From a virus, in IMG/VR virus record IMGVR_UViG_3300021057_000004, positions 1-49,320 of that record: a stretch of 49,320 bases of DNA, one strand, 5' to 3'. The notes beneath the pieces were generated by a model, which worked only from the letters and a program-made list of their open reading frames with translations, was not told the origin of the DNA and searched no databases. The first letter of the stretch is position 1, and every line of letters starts with the position of its first letter. Position numbers and translations under genes: made by a program. Below are positions 20,339-27,334 of this stretch, piece after piece.

Positions 20339-21088
20339 GTGGCTCGCATTCGATCGCTGAAGCCCGAGTTCTGGACCGACGAGAAGGTCGTCTCCATCTC
20401 GCCGCTTGCCAGGCTGCTTTTCATGGGCCTGTGGAACTTCGCCGACGACGAAGGGCGGATGGTCTATTCCCCAGTTCGCATCAAGCTCCAGATACTTCCA
20501 TCCGATTCCGCCGACATTTCGGAGTTACTCGGGGAAATTCGGGGGAAGGACATGGTGAAGGTGTATGAGGTTGATGGGATTGAGTATTTGCAGATACTCA
20601 ACTTCGGCAAGCACCAGAAGGTCGACAAGCGCACGCCTTCAAAGCACCCGCCATACATCAACGGCACGCCGAAGTCCCCCGAATTACCCGGAATCCCCCC
20701 GCCGGAAGGGAAGGGAAGGGATCAAGGAAGGGAAGGGATCAAGGAAGATACTTCTAGCGAAAAGCCTTCGGCTTTGTCGCCCCCGTGTCCCCACGAGGAG
20801 ATCATCGACCTGTACCACGAGATCCTGCCGATGGGCCGACAGGTTCGGAAGAACTTGTGGAAGGGCAGCGCCCGAGAGAAGAACCTGCAGGCAAGGTGGC
20901 GGGAGGATAAAGAGCGGCAAAGCACGCTCTGGTGGGGAAAGTTCTTTCATCACATCGCGCAGTCCCCGTTCCTGACCGGCCAAGTGCCTCCGCGACGCCC
21001 AGGCGACAAGCCATTCGAAATCTCCCTCGACTGGATAGTCGAGAAGGGGAACTTCATCAAAATCGTCGAGGGTAAGTACGACGAGTGA
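20339..21088 (+). CDS. O-like replication initiator protein
   Basis: GTG 20339 follows GGGGGAAGGGG. The N-terminal domain (MARIRSLKPEFWTDEKVVSI, LLFMGLWNFADDEGRM, EYLQILNFGKHQKVDK) is the winged-helix origin-binding domain typical of phage O/DnaD-like initiators. A Gly/Arg/Lys-rich linker encoded by purine-rich direct repeats (20704-20749) follows. The C-terminal domain (EIIDLYHEILPMGRQVRKN, STLWWGKFFHHIAQSPFLTG) would contact the helicase. The DnaB gene overlaps its stop (GTGA), as expected for an initiator-helicase pair. As in lambda, the origin may lie inside this gene. Confidence 0.85.
   Translation: MARIRSLKPEFWTDEKVVSISPLARLLFMGLWNFADDEGRMVYSPVRIKLQILPSDSADISELLGEIRGKDMVKVYEVDGIEYLQILNFGKHQKVDKRTPSKHPPYINGTPKSPELPGIPPPEGKGRDQGREGIKEDTSSEKPSALSPPCPHEEIIDLYHEILPMGRQVRKNLWKGSAREKNLQARWREDKERQSTLWWGKFFHHIAQSPFLTGQVPPRRPGDKPFEISLDWIVEKGNFIKIVEGKYDE
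20704..20749 (+). repeat. Purine-rich tandem repeats, candidate replication origin
   Basis: A 17-bp unit AAGGGAAGGGATCAAGG occurs twice in tandem (20711-20727 and 20728-20744), preceded by another GGAAGGG. The stretch is all purine except for two TC pairs and holds five GGG runs, enough for a G-quadruplex. It falls in the linker region of the initiator gene, where lambda-like phages place iterons. Confidence 0.6.
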
Positions 21089-22524
21089 CCGCCCGCGACG
21101 ACGTCATCCTGAGGGAACCGCCGCATTCGATGGAGGCCGAGCAGTCGCTCCTCGGGGCGCTGCTGCTCGACAACCAAGCTTGGGAGAGAGTCGCAGACGT
21201 CGTGACGTCCCGGGACTTCTACAAGGGCAACCATCGGGTGATCTACGAGCACATCGAGCTCGTGCTCGCCGCGGACCAGCCAGCCGACGTCGTGACCGTA
21301 GCGCAATCCATGCAGGAGGCCGGAGTCCTAGAACGCTCTGGCGGGCCGGCGTACTTGGGCTCCATTGCTCAAAACACTCCCAGCGCCTTGAACGTGCGGC
21401 GCTATGCAGCGCTCGTCAGAGAGAAGGCGATCCAGCGCAACCTCGTGCGCGTGGGCAGCGAAATCGTCGAACGTGCTCTGCAACCCGGGGTGCAGTCGAT
21501 CGACGAATTGCTGGAGGAGGCCGAGCGCAAACTGTTCGAGCTCAGGCAGAGGCGCATCGTTCGGGAGCCGCGGCAGTTCAAGCAGGTGCTTGCGAAGGTA
21601 TTCGAGCAGATCGACCACCGCTATCACTCCGACAATCGGACGATCACCGGCATCGCCACTGGCTTCACGAAGCTCGACGAAATGACTGCCGGACTGCAGG
21701 ACGGGGACCTCGTGGTCATCGCCGGCAGGCCTTCGATGGGGAAAACGGCAATCGCCATGAACATTGCCGAGCATGTGGCGATCTACGCCAAGCGCCCGGT
21801 CGCCATCTTCTCGATAGAAATGTCCGACGAGCAGCTTGCGCAACGCCTGCTCGGGTCCGTGGGGCGCGTCGACCAGCACAAGCTGCGCACCGGGCAGCTT
21901 ACGGACCCCGACTGGAGCAAGCTCGGCGAGGCGATGGAGAAGCTGCACCAGGCGCCCTTCCTTGTCGAAGAGTCGACGTCGCTGTCGATCATCGAATTGC
22001 GTGCGAGGGCGAGGCGGCTTGCGCGCGAAAACCCAGGCATGGCGCTCATCGTCATCGACTACCTGCAGTTGATGGCATCCCAGGCGAAGACGCAGAGCGA
22101 GCGCACGCAGGAGATCGGGGACATCTCACGCGGACTCAAGGCGCTCGCCAAGGAATTGCGCATTCCGGTCGTGGCGCTATCCCAGCTTAACCGCGGGGTA
22201 GAGCAGCGCATGAACAAGCGGCCGATGATGTCCGACCTTAAGGACTCTGGCTCCATCGAGCAGGACGCGGACCTCGTCGTGATGATGTACCGCGACGACT
22301 ACTACCACGAGAACTCATCGGCTGCCGGCTATGCCGAAGCGATTGTCGGCAAGCAGCGCAACGGCGCCACCGGCACGGTGCACCTTCGGTTTGTGAAGGA
22401 AGAAACCCGGTTTGAGGACACCGACTGGAGACCGCCGAAAAAGGAGCGCAAGTCGAAGAAGGGTTTCGTCGCCCGGATGGAGAAGGACGCGACCGGGCGA
22501 TCCACTGAGGAGAACGACGAATGA
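21085..22524 (+). CDS. dnaB: Replicative DNA helicase, DnaB family
   Basis: 479 residues, full length for DnaB. The N-terminal domain (PPHSMEAEQSLLGALLLD) binds primase or initiator. The RecA-like motor carries Walker A GRPSMGKTA (about 215), the H1a acidic pair in FSIEMSDEQ, Walker B LIVIDYLQLM (about 323), the DnaB-specific ALSQLNRGVEQR and LKDSGSIEQDADLV. GTG start overlaps the initiator stop. It unwinds the phage origin after loading by the O-like protein. The lysine-rich tail after residue 450 is not part of the core fold. Confidence 0.95.
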   Translation: MTARDDVILREPPHSMEAEQSLLGALLLDNQAWERVADVVTSRDFYKGNHRVIYEHIELVLAADQPADVVTVAQSMQEAGVLERSGGPAYLGSIAQNTPSALNVRRYAALVREKAIQRNLVRVGSEIVERALQPGVQSIDELLEEAERKLFELRQRRIVREPRQFKQVLAKVFEQIDHRYHSDNRTITGIATGFTKLDEMTAGLQDGDLVVIAGRPSMGKTAIAMNIAEHVAIYAKRPVAIFSIEMSDEQLAQRLLGSVGRVDQHKLRTGQLTDPDWSKLGEAMEKLHQAPFLVEESTSLSIIELRARARRLARENPGMALIVIDYLQLMASQAKTQSERTQEIGDISRGLKALAKELRIPVVALSQLNRGVEQRMNKRPMMSDLKDSGSIEQDADLVVMMYRDDYYHENSSAAGYAEAIVGKQRNGATGTVHLRFVKEETRFEDTDWRPPKKERKSKKGFVARMEKDATGRSTEENDE

Positions 22525-23459
22525 GGAACGTATCGGTACTGCAGCAACGCAGCGAAAGCAACACGCTCAAGGACATCATCTACCGGCACATCCGGGAAGT
22601 GAACATGAGCCGCATCATGGGCCACAGCCAGTTCTACACCCTGCGCTCAATGGCCGAGTCGAAGTTCGGGCAAATCTGGCTCCCGAACCTGCAGGCGAAC
22701 GACATCGTCGAATACGCCAAGCATCGCAAGGAAGTCGACGGCATCAAGCCGCAGACGTTCATGCAGGACTTCACGTTCCTGCACTGCGCCTTGGAGAACA
22801 CGCGTCTGTGGAAGTCCGAGGGCAGCGACCGCTGGGAAGCGGAGTTGGAGGAGGCGAAGCTGTGGCTGGAGAAGCTCAACCTCATCGGCAAGTCGCGCCC
22901 GAGAACCCGGCGCCCCACTGAGGTAGAGATCGACAGGCTGCTCGCCTACTTCGCCGAGCAGAACGAGCATCCCAGGACGGACTGCGACATGGTGGTGATG
23001 GTCAAGTTCGCCATCGCGTCGTGCCGCAGGCAGTCTGAGATCACGCGCATCAAGTGGGAAGACCTGGACTACGACAAGAAGATGTATTGGGTCCGCGACG
23101 TCAAGGACCCGAAGATGAAGAAGGGCAACGACATCTTCTTCCCGGCTCTGGGCGATGCGTGGGCGCTGATGATGGCGCAGGAGATGACCTCCGAGTTCGT
23201 CTTCCCCTACAACGCGAAGACGGCGAGCGCCAGGTTCACGCAGGCAAAGCACAAGCTCAACATCGAAAACCTGCGCTTCCACGACCTGCGCAGGGAAGGG
23301 GCAACGCGGCTGCTGGAAGCCGGCTACAGCCCTGCCGAGGTGCGGCTCGTGACCGGCCACAAGACGACCGCAATTCTCGACCGCGTGTACTCGGCGCCAA
23401 ACCCGGAGCTACTGCACCAGGGGCCGGCAGCGGTGAGGAGCCTACGTGCTTCCGCCTGA
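22521..23459 (+). CDS. Second tyrosine recombinase (312 aa)
   Basis: ATG overlaps the helicase stop (ATGA). The catalytic set is complete: Arg in CRRQSEITRI, Lys in the beta hairpin VKDPKMKKGND, HDLRREGATRLLE (HxxR), VTGHKTT (second His) and Tyr in DRVYSAPN. The N-terminal core-binding domain (IMGHSQFYTLRSMAESKFGQ) is present but no arm-binding domain. Sitting in the early replication operon, away from attP, it is more likely to resolve multimers, act on another site or help packaging substrates than to be the integrase. It is clearly different from the 6555-7538 protein. Confidence 0.88.
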   Translation: MRNVSVLQQRSESNTLKDIIYRHIREVNMSRIMGHSQFYTLRSMAESKFGQIWLPNLQANDIVEYAKHRKEVDGIKPQTFMQDFTFLHCALENTRLWKSEGSDRWEAELEEAKLWLEKLNLIGKSRPRTRRPTEVEIDRLLAYFAEQNEHPRTDCDMVVMVKFAIASCRRQSEITRIKWEDLDYDKKMYWVRDVKDPKMKKGNDIFFPALGDAWALMMAQEMTSEFVFPYNAKTASARFTQAKHKLNIENLRFHDLRREGATRLLEAGYSPAEVRLVTGHKTTAILDRVYSAPNPELLHQGPAAVRSLRASA

Positions 23460-23949
23460 AGAAGTGCTGGAGCTAATAGCGCAGCTTCGACCGTACCTCA
23501 CGGAGATATGCGAGGTGAGCCTAGCCGACTGGCAGGACAACCCTAACAGCGGTGCGTGGGTGAAGTTCCGCTTACCGGACGAAACGCACCTTGAGATTTT
23601 TCGCGGTAAGAATCGCGCAGGTCGGACGCACAAGTGGGGCCAGCGCTATCACCTCATGCTGATCGAAATCGACGACGACGAGACCCCTATGCAAGCTGAA
23701 GAACAGAAACGACCGATGAAGCTATCGCAGCAGGCCGGCGCCCTGTGCCACGACGCGAACTTCCGGGCATGGTGCGAAGTGACCTACGGGGATCCATGCC
23801 GGGATGACGCAGCAGCGGCGCAGTTGATACGCGACCTGTGCGGCGTGGAGAGCAGGGCGCACCTCGATACAAACCCGGATGCGGCGGCGCTCTTCAGGGA
23901 GTTGCTGGGCGACTACGATGCGAGCAAGAGGGACGTTCCGCAGTCCTAA
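23446..23949 (+). CDS. Hypothetical early protein (167 aa)
   Basis: GTG 23446 has GAGGAG five bases before it and overlaps the recombinase gene by 14 bp. Residues 1-85 form a small alpha/beta domain. The C-terminal part (QQAGALCHDANFRAWCEVTY then AAAAQLIRDLCGVESRAHLD) matches a phage pattern of unknown role (an AGxLCxDxxFxxW helix followed by a short zinc-less motif) found near nin-like genes. Confidence 0.7.
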   Translation: MLPPEEVLELIAQLRPYLTEICEVSLADWQDNPNSGAWVKFRLPDETHLEIFRGKNRAGRTHKWGQRYHLMLIEIDDDETPMQAEEQKRPMKLSQQAGALCHDANFRAWCEVTYGDPCRDDAAAAQLIRDLCGVESRAHLDTNPDAAALFRELLGDYDASKRDVPQS

Positions 23950-24214
23950 GCTGCTCAAGGCGGCGAACGGCGAGCCATGCGTGCTGTGCCGTTCCGAGGG
24001 CACCACGGTAGCGGCGCACTCGAATGCGCTGGAGCACGGCCGCGGGGCTTACCACAAGGCGCCGGACTACTTTGTGGCCTACGTATGCCAGAGGTGCCAC
24101 GACCTCATTGACGGCCGCAATGGTGGCTTGAGCCAGGAAGAGAAGCGCGAGCTCTGGCTTCGCGCCTTCGTTCGCACGGTGGCGCTGTGGTTCGAGCGTG
24201 GGGTTGTGCGATGA
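23918..24214 (+). CDS. YbcO-family nuclease (DUF1364)
   Basis: I use ATG 23918, which gives GTFRSPKLLKAANGEPCVLC as the N-terminus. The remaining family signatures are AAHSNALEHGRG, KAPDYFVAYVCQRCHDLIDG and the Trp-rich C-terminal helix (ELWLRAFVRTVALWFERG). CVLC and CQRC bind zinc, and the H-containing strands resemble the HNH-like metal site of E. coli YbcO, a DLP12 prophage nuclease. Overlaps its neighbours, including ATGA with the next nuclease. Such nin-region nucleases process recombination intermediates. Confidence 0.85.
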   Translation: MRARGTFRSPKLLKAANGEPCVLCRSEGTTVAAHSNALEHGRGAYHKAPDYFVAYVCQRCHDLIDGRNGGLSQEEKRELWLRAFVRTVALWFERGVVR

Positions 24215-24660
24215 GGCTCACGGAAGCCGAGTACGCCGAACTGATGGCGAAAAGGCGCAAGCCCCAGGAACGGGTTTCCGAAGTGCCGAAGCAAATTGGC
24301 AAATCGGGGGAAAGCAAAATCGAGCGGCGCTTCTCGCAGCAGCTTGCGGAGCATCCCGAGATCCCGGCAGCCCAGCGCAATTATTTCTTCCTCCCGGATC
24401 GCGACCTGGAGCTCGACTATGCGTGGCCGGCGCTGCGCGTAGGCGTGGAAATTCAGGGCCAAGCGCACCGCATCAAGGGGAAATTCAGGCGGGACATTGA
24501 GAAGCGCGCACTGGCAATGCTCGCAGGCTGGCGCGTGCTTGAGCTAGATGGGCACTCGATACGCTCGGGCCGCGGCTTGGAGTGGCTGAAGGCGCTGCTA
24601 GGGCAGGTAGGCGCCCTGCCGGGCCTTGCAAACCCGGCAGGACTTCCCCCGCAGCGATAG
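24211..24660 (+). CDS. Vsr/DUF559-like PD-(D/E)XK endonuclease (149 aa)
   Basis: ATG 24211 overlaps the YbcO stop. After an N-terminal Lys/Arg-rich segment, the core SKIERRFSQQL, DRDLELDYAWPALRVGVEIQ (Asp and the ExQ/K motif) and RRDIEKRALAMLAGWRVLEL match the very-short-patch repair / DUF559 endonuclease fold. The pairing with a YbcO nuclease suggests branched-DNA resolution. The final 45 bases contain a perfect 9-bp hairpin. Confidence 0.75.
   Translation: MRLTEAEYAELMAKRRKPQERVSEVPKQIGKSGESKIERRFSQQLAEHPEIPAAQRNYFFLPDRDLELDYAWPALRVGVEIQGQAHRIKGKFRRDIEKRALAMLAGWRVLELDGHSIRSGRGLEWLKALLGQVGALPGLANPAGLPPQR
24615..24641. terminator. Strong hairpin at the convergent operon ends
   Basis: CCTGCCGGG (24615-24623) pairs perfectly with CCCGGCAGG (24633-24641) around a 9-base loop. 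It lies within the last codons of the nuclease gene, where rightward and leftward operons meet with 2 bp between stops. There is no U-run on either strand, so it may act as a rho-dependent pause, mRNA end stabiliser or bidirectional barrier. Confidence 0.5.
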
Positions 24661-24662
24661 GA

Positions 24663-24917
24663 CTACGGGGGCGTTAAGGCGCGCAGGTACTTGATAAATC
24701 CGTTGTCAACCTGCTCGCGTGGAATGCCGAGCTCTACAAAGAAGTCTTCGACCTCTTTAGCAAACATGGCCGGCGTAGGATCGTTTGGATGCGTCTTTGC
24801 GGCGTCCAGAGCGTGATCCTGCAGCGCTGGCAGGGCCAAGAGCAGGTAGTCGATAGCCCGCTCCAGGTCAGCCTGCGCGATTTTCTTGCCGCGCAGGTAC
24901 GATTGCACTAGGTCCAT
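24663..24917 (-). CDS. Hypothetical protein (84 aa)
   Basis: AGGAGGG precedes ATG 24917. The product is helical (MDLVQSYLRGKKIAQADLER then LLLALPALQDHALDAAKTHP) and ends YLRALTPP. Last gene of the accessory leftward operon. Function unknown. Confidence 0.65.
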   Translation of the reverse strand: MDLVQSYLRGKKIAQADLERAIDYLLLALPALQDHALDAAKTHPNDPTPAMFAKEVEDFFVELGIPREQVDNGFIKYLRALTPP

Positions 24918-24937
24918 GATTCCCTCCTGAGCGTATG

Positions 24938-25414
24938 TTACGCGGCCTTGCGTAGCTCGCGGGCCAGTTGCATCAGGCGCGAGACAGGGCGTTGAGGTTT
25001 TCGTATCCGGTCCAGTTCCTTCTCCCGTTTGCGGGCAGCCTGCTCGGCCAGCTTCACCATAGCTCGGTAATCGTCGCGCTTCTCCAATTTCTCTAGCGTC
25101 AAGTAGTTGTTTTGCGCGATGAAGGCTTCGACGTAGGCCGCCGTGCTCGTCCATCCCTGCCGCCCGTCCGGGTGTTGCGGGTATGTCCTATCCAAGCCCG
25201 GATCGCGCTGGCGTGGCGCCACGTAGCGCAATGGGCCGGTCGGAACACCGCCAGGGAATTCCGGTACGCGGTCCTTGCCCCATTGCTGCCCGTACCTCAC
25301 ATGGCCGGCATACTCGGCGCGTGCCTTGCGGCCTGTAGGATTGCCACGCGGCCACGCAGCGAAGCCTTTGTCTTTGAAGTCGTCCGTGTAACTGCAGCTT
25401 GCGCATGTGCACAT
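24938..25414 (-). CDS. Hypothetical basic protein with N-terminal CxC..C (158 aa)
   Basis: GGGGAGG stands seven bases before ATG 25414. MCTCASCSYTDDF begins with three closely spaced cysteines. The middle is Arg/Gly/Pro-rich and the C-terminus is a long basic helix (KREKELDRIRKPQRPVSRLM). Metal or nucleic-acid binding is possible. No family recognised. Confidence 0.65.
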   Translation of the reverse strand: MCTCASCSYTDDFKDKGFAAWPRGNPTGRKARAEYAGHVRYGQQWGKDRVPEFPGGVPTGPLRYVAPRQRDPGLDRTYPQHPDGRQGWTSTAAYVEAFIAQNNYLTLEKLEKRDDYRAMVKLAEQAARKREKELDRIRKPQRPVSRLMQLARELRKAA

Positions 25415-25416
25415 GG

Positions 25417-25566
25417 TCAGCCTCCCCAGGCGTGACGCAGGTTGAGACGCGAAGCCCAGGCGCGAGCGGCCGATTCTGACAACCCGGCCGCGACTACCTC
25501 GCAATTCCTGAGCGTATCCAGGACAAGCCAGCGCCCGGCATTGGATGGTGCGATTAGGTAGCGCAT
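25417..25566 (-). CDS. Small hypothetical protein (49 aa)
   Basis: MRYLIAPSNAGRWLVLDTLR then SESAARAWASRLNLRHAWGG: an alpha/beta mini-protein with a strand and one helix, ending close to the next gene's ribosome site. The ATG falls one base before the TGA of the upstream gene. Supported by coupling; function unknown. Confidence 0.6.
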   Translation of the reverse strand: MRYLIAPSNAGRWLVLDTLRNCEVVAAGLSESAARAWASRLNLRHAWGG

Positions 25567-25794
25567 TCAGAAAACCCCGACCGTTTCTTTTTCGATCTCG
25601 GCCCAGGTCTTGCCGTCTAGCTCCTGCCGTTCGAATTCCTCATCCGTCAATGTCTCGCCGTCGTCGTTGACTTCGCAGTTGTTGTCGTAGTCGACGACCC
25701 GGCAGTCGTAACCGTCTGAGCGGTGCGGCTGCTTAGTGGCGCGCACGCCTTGAACGACACCGCCACTGACCGCGATATAGATGCGTGTGTTCAT
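25567..25794 (-). CDS. Acidic hypothetical protein (75 aa)
   Basis: GGAGG lies five bases before ATG 25794. The N-terminal strand-turn-strand (RIYIAVSGGVVQGVRAT) is followed by a very acidic region (DYDNNCEVNDDGETLTDEEF) and a Trp-containing C-terminus. Highly acidic small phage proteins can mimic DNA (anti-restriction or anti-nucleoid types), but nothing specific supports that here. Confidence 0.65.
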   Translation of the reverse strand: MNTRIYIAVSGGVVQGVRATKQPHRSDGYDCRVVDYDNNCEVNDDGETLTDEEFERQELDGKTWAEIEKETVGVF

Positions 25795-25979
25795 ACTGCC
25801 TCCAATGCGAATTGCTCGGTTAGCTTGCGCAAAGCCCGGACGGTAAGCAGCGTGTCTCCAGGTAGCTGCCAGTCCTCCGCGATCTCTGCGGCCCTTTGTG
25901 CATCCTGGGCGGCGAATGTCATGCCGCGAACCCGGGGTGTGCCGTCGTGCGGCTGGTATACGGCGCGGTAGAGGGTCAT
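25791..25979 (-). CDS. Hypothetical protein (62 aa)
   Basis: MTLYRAVYQPHDGTPRVRGM, then a helix (FAAQDAQRAAEIAEDWQLPG) and strand (DTLLTVRALR): a compact alpha/beta phage mini-protein. ATGA overlaps on both sides. No family assigned. Confidence 0.65.
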   Translation of the reverse strand: MTLYRAVYQPHDGTPRVRGMTFAAQDAQRAAEIAEDWQLPGDTLLTVRALRKLTEQFALEAV

Positions 25980-26494
25980 GCGGCCCTCCTACGCTTCTGA
26001 ACTTCGGGCTTCGTGTACTCCCAGGGTGCATTCTCGTAACCCGGCAGGGCTCGAATCGCCGCGTCCTTAATGCGCTGGATTAGTCGATAGGCAAGCGTCT
26101 TTTGCCAGTCGTTCGTTTCGCAGGACTGGTATTCCAGGCATGAGCACATACTCAGAATGTGCAGGGGAGGCACGGCGAAACGAATGTCTGTGAACTGGTC
26201 CCAGAACTCACTTGCCGTTACCGTCAGGAAATCCGGTTTGTTAATCTCCCCGGGTAGATCGTCGAGAGTCTTGTCCTGCGGGTAGCGATGCTGAACGCTG
26301 CGAATGTTCTCGCAGTAAAGGATATTCGCGTAATACGTCGCGAGCTCTTCGTCCGGCCTGCCGCACATCCTTTCGTCGCCGCCGTCGTACTTGAAGTAAC
26401 GAGGGTCGACGTTCGGCCCATGACCGGGAGTGCGATGCGCCGCGAAGATTGCAAGCGCCTTGATGTGATCCTGACTACAAACGAAAGCGGACAT
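25976..26494 (-). CDS. Conserved phage/plasmid protein of unknown function (172 aa)
   Basis: AGGAGGT stands eight bases before ATG 26494. The sequence has a recurrent accessory-gene pattern: MSAFVCSQDHIKALAIFAA, ENIRSVQHRYP, LHILSMCSCLEYQSCETNDW and AIRALPGYENAPW. Proteins with the QSCEtddW and LPGYxxAPW phrases are found in phages and plasmids of Proteobacteria without a known function. It is the longest gene of the repressor-controlled accessory operon. An effect on host defence is conceivable from context only. Confidence 0.72.
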   Translation of the reverse strand: MSAFVCSQDHIKALAIFAAHRTPGHGPNVDPRYFKYDGGDERMCGRPDEELATYYANILYCENIRSVQHRYPQDKTLDDLPGEINKPDFLTVTASEFWDQFTDIRFAVPPLHILSMCSCLEYQSCETNDWQKTLAYRLIQRIKDAAIRALPGYENAPWEYTKPEVQKRRRAA

Positions 26495-26502
26495 TGCTGT
26501 TA

Positions 26503-26516
26503 CCTCCTATCAGGTT
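26503..26516 (-). repeat. Repeated leader element, copy 1
   Basis: Minus-strand AACCTGATAGGAGG occurs here and again at 26842-26855, each 8-9 bases before an ATG. The duplicated leader around two strong ribosome sites suggests a recent duplication or shared translational control. Confidence 0.7.
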
Positions 26517-26551
26517 GCCCGGTGCAAGCCGGGTAGTGCGGGGCGCACTGG

Positions 26552-26576
26552 AAAAGGCCAAGAAACCCGGCCTTTT
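26552..26576. terminator. Bidirectional hairpin terminator in the accessory operon
   Basis: AAAAGGCC and GGCCTTTT (26552-26559, 26569-26576) form a perfect 8-bp stem around AAGAAACCC, ending with U on both strands. It separates the two small leader genes from the 172-aa gene and may limit expression of the distal genes. Confidence 0.7.
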
Positions 26577-26589
26577 GCGCTGCGTCCTG

Positions 26590-26718
26590 TTAGGCGATTC
26601 GCTCGAATACCTGCACTCCGGCATTGCCGGCGCCGACATGCTTAAAAACGAGATCACGCACTCGGACGGTATAGCCGCGCGACATGCGAACGTCGCTAGG
26701 CGCAGTGCGGCCAGTCAT
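26590..26718 (-). CDS. Small basic protein (42 aa)
   Basis: ATG 26718 overlaps the TGA of the preceding gene (ATGA). The sequence MTGRTAPSDVRMSRGYTVRV continues with RDLVFKHVGAGNAGVQVFER, a probable small beta-rich fold. It is followed by a terminator. Function unknown. Confidence 0.6.
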   Translation of the reverse strand: MTGRTAPSDVRMSRGYTVRVRDLVFKHVGAGNAGVQVFERIA

Positions 26719-26834
26719 TGCAAGGTGCGCCCCGAGCTCATGCGCGTACCAGGCTGGCGAAGAAAAAGGTGCGGGTTCCGATCGCCTTGAAACCCGGCCA
26801 TTGCGTAGACAGTTAAATCGTTTGCCTTTGCCAT
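26715..26834 (-). CDS. First gene of the accessory operon (39 aa)
   Basis: AGGAGG stands eight bases before ATG 26834, within the leader repeat. The product MAKANDLTVYAMAGFQGDRN is too short for a domain assignment. It lies about 40 bases after the predicted third promoter start, so it should be the first product when the repressor is removed. Confidence 0.65.
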   Translation of the reverse strand: MAKANDLTVYAMAGFQGDRNPHLFLRQPGTRMSSGRTLQ

Positions 26835-26841
26835 GCGTTTT

Positions 26842-26855
26842 CCTCCTATCAGGTT
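26842..26855 (-). repeat. Repeated leader element, copy 2
   Basis: Second copy of minus-strand AACCTGATAGGAGG (first at 26503-26516), here upstream of ATG 26834. Confidence 0.7.
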
Positions 26856-26881
26856 AGGCGCCATTGCAAGTAGCGCGACAT

Positions 26882-26920
26882 AAGCATACTTCAGGAATGT
26901 AGCCCGTGTCAAGTATGCTT
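26882..26920 (-). promoter_or_regulatory. Third repressor-controlled promoter, leftward
   Basis: Minus-strand TTGACA (26907-26912) and TATGCT (26883-26888) are 18 bp apart, the best sigma70 match of the three operator-bearing promoters. Operator AAGCATACTT (minus strand, 26911-26920) touches the -35 box and AAGTATGCTT (26882-26891) covers the -10 box, as at PL and PR, but their spacing is 29 bp instead of 24. It should drive the eight-gene accessory operon to 24663. Confidence 0.8.
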
Positions 26921-26995
26921 TAGTCGTATCCCGCAACCCGGGCCGTTAGGGGTGCGCCGTAGTTGACTTCGCTATGGGTTGTAGTAGGTTCGCTG

Positions 26996-27005
26996 CAGCA
27001 TACTT
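26996..27005. promoter_or_regulatory. Degenerate operator before the rightward late region
   Basis: CAGCATACTT differs from the operator consensus at one base and lies two bases before ATG 27008. It may allow repressor to affect transcription entering the late region; no clear promoter overlaps it. Confidence 0.45.
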
Positions 27006-27007
27006 CA

Positions 27008-27334
27008 ATGAAGGCGCGCAGCTTGGACCAGGCCCAGCAAGAAGGCCGGCAGCAGCAAATCACGCCGCGAAACCCGGCGCCTTCACGCATCGTTCGCTGG
27101 ACTCGATACGGCCGCTGGACCGACGACGGCCGCGAGGTGCACAACGCGCTCGGGCAGGCGATCTACATAGACGCGCCGCTCAGGAAAGCACGCCAGGCGC
27201 CGCGGATCATTCCGCCAAACCCGGACGTTGCCTCCTCCCGCCTCTCTCTCTTCTCCTTACCAACACCGTCAACCACCAAGGCCAATACCTCCAGCACCGC
27301 ATCCCAACACCTCCACATTCCGGTGCTCCGGTGA
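27008..27334 (+). CDS. Hypothetical basic protein, first rightward late gene (108 aa)
   Basis: ATG 27008 starts MKARSLDQAQQEGRQQQITP; a central part (RIVRWTRYGRWTDDGREVHN and QAIYIDAPLRKARQAP) looks protein-like, while the C-terminal 35 residues are Ser/Thr/Pro-rich. No ribosome site is seen. The stop is coupled to the next gene (GTGA). An earlier in-frame start (26963) lies in operator DNA and is less likely. Confidence 0.55.
   Translation: MKARSLDQAQQEGRQQQITPRNPAPSRIVRWTRYGRWTDDGREVHNALGQAIYIDAPLRKARQAPRIIPPNPDVASSRLSLFSLPTPSTTKANTSSTASQHLHIPVLR

Noticed and set aside
18663-27005. Repeated AAGCATACTT elements as a possible CRISPR or transposon repeat
   Set aside because: Copies are only 10 bp, palindromic, and tied to promoter boxes; they behave as operators, without spacers or target-site duplications.
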